DNA of 64,000 bases from contig CM060847.1 of the NCBI GenBank assembly GCA_030737835.1, positions 22,260,579 to 22,324,578 on the forward strand, given 5' to 3'. Under the pieces are notes generated by a model. It was given only the letters and a program-made list of their open reading frames with translations, was not told where the DNA came from and searched no databases. Positions 34,237 through 44,302 of this stretch are shown here, piece after piece (the stretch's first letter is position 1; every line of letters starts with the position of its first letter). Made by a program: the position numbers and the translations under genes. Origin of the DNA: Acorus gramineus. Its lineage: Eukaryota > Streptophyta > Magnoliopsida > Acorales > Acoraceae.

Positions 34237-35313
34237 GGGAGAATTGTTCAAATACTCCTTGACTAAGCGTTAAATTTTTTTTTTACCACTGGACTTTTTT
34301 TTATTTTTTATTTACCCGTGAAATCTGGTCCTTTTTTTTTTTTTTGCCCCTGAAATTTCATAATACCCGAACTATCCCTTACAGACAGAGTTACAGAAAT
34401 ACAGAAATATAATGTGAGACATACATAAATTATACACATAGTTCCAAATATTTAATAGTTATCTACAAAAATATTAAAGTACGCAAAGATGTTTATGCAC
34501 AAAATGGTCATATATACATTCTCAATGTCATAACATTATCATCTTTAAATGCATTCAGTGTACACAAAATTGTTATAGATACAATATCAACATTTCGTTA
34601 AAATAGATACATCAATTGTTTGAATTACGATGTTTTCTTCAAATCTTAATGATTAATTGTTATCTCCCCCTTAATCATCTTCATCTCCTCTTGGGTAAAA
34701 TGAAACAAGATTATCGAACTAGACATTCAAAATACTTCATAACGAAAAACGGGTTTTTCAAGCTATATCAAAAATACAACAATCAAACACTTAAATAAAT
34801 TTTTATTTAGTAATATGAACAAAATTAGTAATAGCATGAATCTGAACTGAAAATTTAACAATTGTAATATTTTAATAAAATTACTTCTTGATCCATATAC
34901 TTAACAATTACTAAAATTAACATTTATATAACAACTATAACAAAAACTACCACTGTGATGCCCAATGACATGATCTAGTATTTACATAATAGAAATGTAA
35001 TATTTTCTATTATTTTTATAACAATTACAACAGAAATTATAAAAAACTATAATTTTCACAACAAACATGTAATATCATACATAGAACTAAACTAAGGATA
35101 TGTAAATTATAGAAATGTAATAACTGCTTACAGAAATGTAATATTAATTTACAGATGGGGGTGGTTTAGGTATAACAAAAGAGGTGGCACAGGTCTTGGG
35201 GCAAAAAAAAAATAAGACCAGATTTCAGGGGTAAATAAATAAATAAATAAAAAGTCCGCAGGTAGAAAAAAAAAATTAGACCCTTGATCAAGGGGTATTT
35301 GAACAATTTCCTC
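34237..35313 (-). mobile_element. Non-autonomous MULE carrying a Ulp1-like exon, with 9-bp duplication
   Basis: Exact 9-bp duplications AAAATACAA lie at 34,228-34,236 and 35,314-35,322. Terminal inverted repeats of about 150 bp begin GGGAGAATTGTTCAAATACT (left) and GAGGAAATTGTTCAAATACC (right, reverse complement). The same family as 1-926, in the opposite orientation. Interior: a Ulp1-like C-terminal exon on the minus strand (34,646-34,757) and AT-rich filler. No transposase. Confidence 0.88.
34646..34757 (-). pseudogene. Ulp1-like protease C-terminal exon fragment (broken)
   Basis: The minus strand reads FFVMKYFECLVR followed by a stop. After a frame change it reads FHFTQEEMKMIKGE and TINH plus TAA. 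It corresponds residue by residue to the copy at 409-528. One stop and one frameshift make it inactive. Confidence 0.55.
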
Positions 35314-36660
35314 AAAATACAATAAATGGAATAAAAATAGGTAAAATCAGGTTGGAGATTTTATTATTTTTAATATTACTAACTTGATCATTGAAGTCTT
35401 CATCAACTACACTGTTGCCTTTTCCAATTGGAGCAAATTCAAATACAATACACGTAACTTTGTATGGAAGTAGACATCACTAATTCCATTTAATATTTAA
35501 AATGCAATTTGTGAAAAATTGAAGTACTAGACCTCGAAAATATTTTATTTTTTTTTAAATGATATTGATGGATCTGTCATTTCTTTGTTTAATAAAAAGA
35601 GTACATTTCCTAAATCCAAAGAAGAAAAAAATTTCAAAGTAAAACAACTAGAACGCAAGGCAACGGAGGTCTACGGAAAGCTTACTTAGAAGATCTAAAC
35701 AAGGCTTGTGGAGAACCTTTGAACCGAACATCTACTACTCAATGCTCAGCAGATTCCTCTCCACACTAATGATGTGGGCTCCTGCGCAAAAGCCTACTAG
35801 ACCTACAAAATATAAAAGATAGATTTCAATATAACGGATTAAGTTACATTCTACATTTTTATAGCAAAGTTGTATTTTTTTTTCTATTGTTATTAATTGA
35901 ATTTTCCTGTTAATTACAATTATCTTTGAAATTTTAATATTTACTGAAGGAGATCATCATTTTTAATAATGGCAGAAAATCAATTCGCCCCAATAACCTA
36001 TTTTTCCCTTTAATTTTACATCTCATTAATAACAAAAAAAAATATTATCATCTCTAACTTATTCAATGAATAACAATAAAGATAAGCAAGAGAGGAAAAA
36101 CCTATGACTTATTCAAATCATGGAATATGTCAAGTGCTCAATAAATATATTTGATTTATAGAAAGGATGTGCTCAAGCACATCAAGTGTGCATGGGACCT
36201 TCATTTAGAACTTGTTTAGTGTTCATTCTCATTCTCATTCTGTTGAAACACAAAAAAAAAAAATTATATTTGAAATTCTCTATTAATTATCAATTTTTCT
36301 TTTCACATATTCTATCATAATTAAATTCATAGGAAGGAATAATTCTAAATCTTAACTAAAGTTATCAAATTGACATTTAATCTTGAGCATTTTTTCTATT
36401 AACTTATTCAAGAATAACCCATAGATACCAGACCCAAAGGTGGTTAAACAGAGTAAAAAAAATTATATCGAATTTTCAAGGGGGTGTTTCTTCCAAACAT
36501 TTTTGTATTCTATTGTCACGAAGGGCTACCTAAATTCAACTAACAGTCCTCCATCCATTCATGCATTTTTTTCAAACTTCTTTTAAAAGATCAATGAGGG
36601 CACTAAAAGTTCCAAAGCATATATCAATTATTAAACTGATTTGTCAGCATAAAACGTACT
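35314..36660. other. Intergenic region upstream of the MATE gene
   Basis: AT-rich. About 35,560-35,830 has a GC-moderate stretch after TTTGTTTAATAAAAAGAG that resembles a LINE 3' end, but no RNase H motif is readable. Nothing else was recognised. Confidence 0.35.
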
Positions 36661-36666
36661 CCACCT

Positions 36667-36682
36667 CACTATATATACTATA
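36667..36682 (+). promoter_or_regulatory. Candidate TATA box of the MATE gene
   Basis: CACTATATATACTATACC lies about 270 bp upstream of the start codon. It is the best TATA-like match near the gene, but AT-rich DNA makes chance matches common. Confidence 0.35.
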
Positions 36683-36947
36683 CCTTCTCATTTCATTATT
36701 ATAATTAAAGCTTTCATTCATACAAGCCTTCAACAACTAAAGTTGGTCCTACAAACAAAAATTGTGAATGCTCAACCAAACCTATTAGTACTTCCAAGTT
36801 CCAAACAAATCTTCTCTCAAGAATGGTAGATATCATATATTCCTTCACATACATATATATGTATGTAACATGGTATTTAATTTGAAGATAGCAACCACTG
36901 ATATTGCTATCACACACTCACTAAAACACATCACACTAATCACAGTC

Positions 36948-39900
36948 ATGGGAGACCACGGCAGCCACCGGTCGGACGAGCCACTCCTCTCCGGGGCGCC
37001 TCTCGGGGTCCTAGACATCGACGAGACGTCAAGGGAGGCCGAGGAGACGCTCGGGAGCGGTCCGGTCACGGTCAAGGTGTTCTGGCGGGTGGTGTGGTGG
37101 GAGTCGAAGAACCTATGGAGGCTCTCATGGGCGTCGATCGTCATCTCGGTCTTCAATTTCTTGCTAAGCTTGGCCACACAGATGTTCCTCGGCCACCTTG
37201 GCGCGCTAGAGCTCGCCGGAGCGTCCATCGCCAATGTTGGCATCCAGGGCCTCGCGTACGGTATAATGGTATGTTAAATGAACATTATTGATGTAATGTT
37301 TGTGGATCCCTAGTCTCAAAAATTTTCATATAATTTCAATATCTTCATACTCCACCTGATTTTGCACGTATTTTCATTAAAAGAATGAAACTCTTATCGA
37401 ATATCAGTCATACACGAATTTTATTATTACGTCCTGACACGCCCGGTCGCACAACTATGGCACAACCAACATCCAATTTTGCACGTATTTTCATTAGAAA
37501 AATGAAGTTTTTATGAAATATTTGTCATACACGAACTTTGTTACCAAATCCTGACCCGCCTGGTCACGCAGCTAGGGATGGCCACAGCCGTGCAAACGGT
37601 GTGCGGCCAGGCGTACGGCGCAAAGAAGTACCGCGCCATGGGCGTGGTGTGCCAGAAGGCGATGATCCTCCACCTATGCGCGGTGGTGCCCCTCGCGCTC
37701 CTCTACTGGTACTCGGGCCCGTTCCTGCGCGCGATCGGGCAGGCGGACGACATCGCCTCGTCGGGCCAATCCTACGCGCGGGGGCTCCTCCCGCAGCTCG
37801 TCGCGTTCGCGCTCTACCTCCCGATGCAGCGGTTCCTCCAGGCGCAGAACATCGTGAACCCGGTCGCCGCGCTGTCGGTCGCCGTGTTCGGGCTTCACGT
37901 GCTGATGACGTGGGCGGCGGTGTATAAGCTCCGGCTGGGGTTGGTGGGGGCGGCGCTCACGCTGAGCCTGTCGTGGTGGTTGCTGACGGTGGCGACGTGG
38001 GTTTATATTTTGCGGAGCGCGTCGTGCGGGGAGACGTGGACGGGGCTCTCACGCAAGGCGTTTAAGGGGCTCTGGCCATATTTCAAGCTCACTTTGGCGT
38101 CCGCGGTCATGCTTTGGTGAGTGTTTGGGTTTTGTATATGTGTCTGGATCCAGTCATGACTTGTTTTGGTCAATCCTATATTGAACCGTACAATCTATGA
38201 ATCGAACTGCACAGTCAATTGTTGAGTAAGTATTCACTCTTCTATTGGATATTGATGATGCTTAGAAATCCATATTTTATCTAATAGCTGACTAGATCCA
38301 ATAAGAGAGTGAAACATGTATCAAATAATTGGTTGTGCAGTTCGATTTATAGGCTGTATAGTTCGATTAATGGATTGTGTAGTTTAAATTAATCGAATCC
38401 AGTCCGGACCAATCCGGACTCTTTGTATATGTTATGATTATGATGAGATTGTGATTTATGTGAAGCTTGGAGGTTTGGTACAATCAGGGGCTTGTGCTCA
38501 TATCCGGACTGCTGTCGAACCCCGAAATCTCTCTCGATGCCATTTCTATATGGTAAGTTTTTTTTTTTTTTTTTTTTTTTTAGAAGATTCAATCTTTTTT
38601 ATTGTCATACATGCAGTTTTATATACTTCGTTAGTCTTATGATCTTATCTGCTCATTTTATTGAGATATTTACATTGTTAGAAAAAGAAAAATTCACATT
38701 TTATATAAATAATATCATTCAATTAATTAAAGTATATATTTCACATTTTATAAAAATATATATATTTTATTAAATGATGTATATAATTTCTAAAAAAAAA
38801 AAGGAAAACATGTATGATATGTGTTTTGGACTGTAAAATGGATTGCGTGTAACATTTTTCTTCTCAGAATGAGTGTTTCGCTTAGTTCCATTTGAGGTGT
38901 CCACCATCCGGACGCGGTCCCCCGGTTGAGTATGCACTTCATTAGTGGAGGATATGCTTGTTTAATTTTTTTTCATTTTTTATGAAAATATAAAAATAAG
39001 TATTTGTTTATCAAAACATATATTGAACTTTTCACAGTATTATGTTTTACTCGGCAAGCGTATACTTAAAAAAAAAAAAGAATTAAAACGGCTGTAGACA
39101 AGGCTGCAAATGGGATTAGACATATCAGTTTTCTTTCATAGTAATGCCAAATGCAGTTTGATTATATGTATGTACTTGATAATATGAATTTTTTAAAGAA
39201 ATTGAAAAAAAAATGCTCAAATAATTCCAATTTTTTTGAAAAAAATTATATTTAATCAAACAAGATATATAGATTCACAAAAAAAACAACTACAAAATTC
39301 TAACTTATAAAGCATTTGCTACCAATCGACACGTGTAATAATAAAACAATGATTTTGAAAGCATCATATTAACATTTGTAAAAAATTTAAAAATTGACTA
39401 GGTAGGAAGATTCAACACCACTCTAACAATTAAGGTCATTGGCTCAAATTAAGTCTTGTTTTCTAAGAACAATAAATCTGCTTCCCCTTCTAAAACTTGT
39501 TTACATATGTAATATGTTTAGTATAGCTAGTTGTTCATGATATCTACATATGGATAGTGGAAGCATTTCAAAAGTTTGGTGGAAAAATCTCTCTTATTTG
39601 ATGATGTTTAGCTCAAAATTTATGTAATATGAAGCTCTATGTATGTATCCTTTCTGACCAAACTATATATTATTGTTTCTCCATTGCTTTGGGCAGTGCC
39701 AACTACTTGAGTATGGACATGATGGTCATGCTAGGCATCAGCAATGCAGCGAGGTTTGTTTCTTTACATTTAATTGATTATTATGATATTCATTGGAGGT
39801 AGAATTGGAATTCTAATCTGAAAATGTCAGCATGCATGAGACTCTCATGCATTATATACATACAGCATCCTGAGAAGATATTCTCCCATGATAGTAATTA

Positions 39901-39990
39901 TACCAAGATAAGAAATAATATATACATAATAAATAATTTTTTGTCTGATTTTTTTTTTTTTTTTTTTTTTGTTATTCACATTGAAAAAAC

Positions 39991-40069
<79 letters not shown>

Positions 40070-41855
40070 TGGCAAAGAAAGATAACAAAATGTACGTAAC
40101 TTTCTATATGATGATTTTATCATTATATTAGTTTTTTTTAAAATATACCGAGAGATGTGTACGAGAAATATGACTGATGACATGTTTTGGGACGTGTATA
40201 AGAGTGGCGAGTAAGGGATGATTATTTTTAGTAAAAAAAAATCAACATAAAACAGTATAGAGCATTTTAAATATACTTCCAAGCACATACTTGTTTGAGC
40301 AATAGGTAAAACACCTGCAAAAATAAAAATAATATGGATAAATCATATGATATGTTAAATAGAATAAAATAAGTGGACCCTGCCCGCATCTGCAAGTCTA
40401 TAACAGGAATGAGATAGAATTGGTCTCCATCTTTTTATGCAGTTTATGAATGAATCGCTTTTAGTTAGTAATATAGATAGATATGATTTTGATTGCTCTC
40501 AGCATTCGAGTGGGGAACGAGCTAGGGGCGGCGCACCCGAGGGTGGCGAGGTTCGCGGTGATCGTGGTGGTGAGCACGTGTATCGTCATCAGCATCATCT
40601 TGAGCGGCATAGTTCTCGTGTTTCGGGAGCCGTTGAGCAAACTCTACACGAGCAGCCAAGACGTCATCGATATGGTCGTCAAGCTCATGCCTTTGCTCGC
40701 CATCTCCGTCTTTTTGAATGGCATTCAGCCCATCCTTTCTGGTAACAGACGCTCATTTGAGACTGTATTTAGGACGTAAAAAAAACTGAGTGTAACAGCA
40801 CTTAGTGTGAAGTGTTAAGACGTGGGCAACACTTTTTTTTTATCTAGATGCAACCATCATCTAAGTCTGATTAAATGGATTTTCATCGGACGATGAAAAA
40901 AAAAAAAAACATAAACATCTTATGAGCCATATCTCTTTCTCTAACTCTTCAATCTCTCTTTTTTTCTCTTCACATGAAATCGCCCTCTCTTTTAAAAATA
41001 TTAAGTGTTTATTAACCATCTCATCATCGTCTGATTGAATGGATCGCAATCGGACGGTGATTAATAGATGATTCACACATAAAAAAAAAAAGGGTGTATC
41101 ATTAAGTTTAAATAATGTTTCATCAAATCACTTGTTAAGATCAGGTTGACAAGAATTCCTCACTCTTTACTCAAGAATTATGTGTTTGAATTTTATTCAT
41201 GTTGATAAGATAATATATTTATAGAAATGGATGGTGAGAAAATAAGAATCCAAAGACTTTTGGAATGAGAGTGATATATGAAATGTCAAATGCAGGTGTG
41301 GCTATTGGGAGTGGATGGCAGGCAATTGTGGCTTATGTTAATGTGGGTGCCTATTACTTCATTGGTCTCACTGTGGCTTGTGTTCTTGGCTTCAAAACCA
41401 GCCTTGGTGTCTATGTGAGAACTCTCTCTCTCTCTCTCATATAAATATATACAAATATATATTTGTGTTTGGTGTGAGTCATCTGAAGATTATGATTTAC
41501 TATATATTGTGTTACAGGGGCTATGGTGGGGTCTAATTCTTGGAGTGTTTGTTCAGACAATTGTGCTCATTGTCATAACAGCTAGAACAAACTGGAACAA
41601 ACAGGTATATTTGATTTGATTTTATTTTTTGTTATTTTTTTATTAAAAAATCTAATATTAGTTTTAAAAATCTTGAATATTATACATATATCACTCACAA
41701 ATCCTGTGCATTAAATCTAAAAAATCAATCTTGACTTAACTAAATTTCATTTTATTTTAATAATTGTCGTTATTGTACAGGTTGACAATGCCGCTGACCG
41801 GTTAAAGAAAGAAGCCACAGACGAAGGTCCATCTCTCTTGATCGACGACGTCTGA
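36948..41855 (+). CDS. DTX: MATE / DETOXIFICATION multidrug efflux transporter, 8 exons
   Basis: Exons: 36,948-37,268; 37,572-38,116; 38,466-38,552; 39,697-39,753; 40,503-40,741; 41,296-41,414; 41,518-41,604; 41,781-41,855. They join in frame to 509 aa, the usual length for plant MATE proteins, which export metabolites, xenobiotics or metal chelates from the cytosol across 12 membrane helices. Family hallmarks: GIMLGMATAVQTVCGQAYGA across the exon 1/2 junction, PMQRFLQAQNIVNP, CLEVWYNQGLVLISGLL and SIRVGNELGAAHPR. The CLEVWYNQG and NYLSMDM stretches resemble the DTX33-40 group, but the substrate cannot be told. The start was chosen as MGDHGSHRSDEPLL, a typical N-terminus; an in-frame ATG lies 78 bp upstream. 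Exons 1, 2 and 5 are very GC-rich and the introns AT-rich. Confidence 0.93.
37361..37577 (+). repeat. 117-bp tandem duplication spanning the MATE intron 1 / exon 2 boundary
   Basis: The unit TTTGCACGTATTTTCATTA...GTCATACACGAA...CCTGAC.CGCC.GGTC is repeated with period 117. The second copy ends in the true acceptor CACGCAG and the first bases of exon 2 (CTAGGG). In the first copy the same place reads CGCACAACTATGG, where the AG is lost. Confidence 0.75.
38150..38420. repeat. Inverted-repeat MITE in MATE intron 2
   Basis: Facing arms include GAATCGAACTGCACAGTCAA / TTGGTTGTGCAGTTCGATTT and ACTCTTCTATTGGAT / ATCCAATAAGAGAGT. Outer ends: GGATCCAGTC and GAATCCAGTCCGGACC. No coding. Confidence 0.5.
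39994..40060. repeat. (TA)n microsatellite in MATE intron 4
   Basis: About 33 uninterrupted TA dinucleotides follow a poly-T run. Likely to vary in length between individuals. Confidence 0.9.
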
Positions 41856-43846
41856 GAGACTCTTTGAGATGTGTGGTTGATGTGACATACAAATTTTTAA
41901 TGAGAGATCATTAGGTGGTAATAACCCCTGAACCTCCATCAAACACTATGATTTTGTTTTTTTTTCTAAGTAAATGTATTGGAGAGATTATAATTATCAG
42001 ATGAATGTGTGATGTGGTTACCACGTCACGACCTTTTTTTACACTCATTTTGTTCGTAGTCCGTTGCTTTTCAGGACAGTCCCAAGTTGTCACATATACA
42101 CTCAAACTCATAAAAGGCTTAGACACAGTCTCACATAGTCTACATATGTTTTCATTTTTTTTAAATACTTTTTTTATTTTATAAATTTATAAATATTCTT
42201 GAATATTGTATTACATACTTCGCAGGTAAATATCTAGCTAAATGACTATCAAGATATGTGAACGGTACATTAATATCCCCACAGACTACGTGTAATAGCG
42301 CTCTTTATAGAAACTTTTCAACAACTAAAGTTGGTCCGCAGTCAGCTACATATGTATTTTAACTCAAAAATCTCCACCCATTAAAACCTGCTGGTCTTTC
42401 CAAACATTCTTAATTGAAGAAAGGCAGATATCAGATGCTCCTTTATTCAAATCCAACAATCTTCATAAGTTTACATATGCATGAGCATGAGTTATTTATT
42501 GCTGCTATTTCTACTCCTATAGTCACAAAATACTCTAAAACCGTCCTAGCTGGTAATTGGATACCTCCTGGACCCATCAGCAAAACATGTTTTTGTACAT
42601 ACTAATAATCAGAGTACATCTAAAAAATAGTTTTAATTCATACTTGTACTGTACTTTTTTCATATGATTTATGAATGTACATGTAATAAAAAAACAAGAC
42701 TTAATTCCCTTTTAATATACTAATGACCTTCATCATTCAAGTTGACGAAGGTCCAGCACACTTACAGAATTCTCAGTGAAGTGTTCATGTACAGTCACCA
42801 CAACTTCTCCCAAATCATTTGTTTGTAATGATTACTACAGTAGGGATTGAACCCCAGTGATTGACAAAAAAAAATTACAAACCAAGGAGTCCTGGGTTTG
42901 AGTTCCAATAACATTTTTTCTTCCCCCTTTTTCTTGTTGAAAGCTACAAATAACATGTGCCAATGAATGTTTTGTTTCCAGATTTCACACTACCTATAAA
43001 TAACCATTCCTTCAATTCATCTGGCCTTCACCCTCCTCTCTCGCTTTTCTCATCTTCTTCACTGCCGGTGAGAATGATCAAATGGGCGCTCTTACACACA
43101 GTCTCGTTTACAATCACACCTGCAGTCCCATGTATCTTAATAGTTGTCCAACAAGCTATATATCTGCTCAGACGAGTTACATACCCAGTTAGAAATTTTT
43201 CACACTTTCTATAACCGAGTACATAAAATTCGTTAAGAGTATATACTTTGATGAGGTATAGTAATTTTAAAAAAATAAAATCAAAACATATACAAACTGC
43301 AGATGATGCTGTAAATGGATGTCTAACATTTTCTAATAAAAGCTGCTTCAGATTTGTCAATGGTATAGTTAAAAGAAAAATGGAATGACTGAAAGACCTT
43401 TGACAGTGGTATATGGCTGATTGATAATGGCATACAGATTTTAATATCATTTGAAAACAATGACATTGGTAACATCTCAGGCATTAGAATACTGTTTTTA
43501 TCCTTAAACATTGGTTTAACTAGCCCGTCTGGATGGAATAGAATTTATATCATTTTTCCATCCCTTCATCCACTAGTACAGATAAAGTATATACCATTAC
43601 ATGAAGTACTGATTTTAAAAGAAATAGTAGCATCAATCACCAATTAACCCTCTCTTATTACCACACGTTTTCACTTTAGTGTAGATCCGTTCAGATAAAA
43701 ATGGGTTGCATTCATGGATGTTACAATACTCTATATTACATATATTTAGCCAAAAAAATCTTAACCCACTGCCAAAGGGACCCAAAAGAAAAGGCTTCAT
43801 GCTCAAATTTATTTTCCAGGATCACAAAATACATTCAAAAAGAGTT
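41856..43846. other. Intergenic between MATE and RH1 genes
   Basis: No gene. It contains a partial copy of the MATE upstream region at 42,315-42,432 (see separate entry). The remainder is AT-rich with open frames in unrelated phases only. Confidence 0.4.
42315..42432 (+). repeat. Relic copy of the MATE 5' flanking sequence
   Basis: TTCAACAACTAAAGTTGGTC is shared exactly with 36,729-36,748. CTTTCCAAACA..CTTAATTGAAGAA.GGCAGATATCA then parallels CTTCCAAGTTCCAAACAAATC... and AATGGTAGATATCA, in the same order and spacing (36,790-36,836). No coding exon follows. Confidence 0.55.
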
Positions 43847-44012
43847 AAATGCATATAACCCCCTCACCAATTTGCGATATCCATATTAACCCCTTACAAA
43901 TCAGTATGAATCAATAATTTAATGACAAAGTAAATTCAATGGATATATTAATTTATAAGGGGCTTATATGGATATCATGAAATTACGAGGGGGTTATATA
44001 CATTTAATAAAT
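43847..44012. repeat. Small MITE with about 55-bp inverted repeats
   Basis: AAATGCATATAACCCCCTCA...GATATCCATATTAACCCCTTA faces TAAGGGGCTTATATGGATATC...CGAGGGGGTTATATACATTT. The CCCC-containing ends resemble those of the larger elements near 20 and 26 kb. Confidence 0.65.
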
Positions 44013-44302
44013 TTGTGATTTCTGTGTATGAATTTTGTTTTTCAACAAAGAAAACAATGTCTGTGTGCTTAATGAGTGCACCTTGTAATGTTCTCCCAGG
44101 ATGCATTGTAACTGAGCCTGTGAGGCATAATTCTATTACTCATAGGTTCCTCGAAAGGATACTATCAAACAGACAGATAAGAATTCTAAATGCAACTTCT
44201 TTTTTCTTCTTTTTTTTCCTTTTTAAATCTATGTTAAATAAACAAGAAGAATTCATGTGCGCTTATCACATCAGATGAAGAATGCTATAAGACTTACAGT
44301 CT

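Noticed and set aside
36870-36947. Upstream in-frame ATG for the MATE protein
   Set aside because: It would add 26 residues not typical of the family. The chosen ATG starts the usual short acidic N-terminus ending in EPLL.
39845-40288. Minus-strand 147-codon frame
   Set aside because: It is built from the (TA)n tract (Tyr-Ile repeats) inside a MATE intron.
42838-42920. tRNA-like GGGATTGAACCCC and GGTTTGAGTTCC motifs
   Set aside because: No acceptor stem or anticodon arm fits around them.
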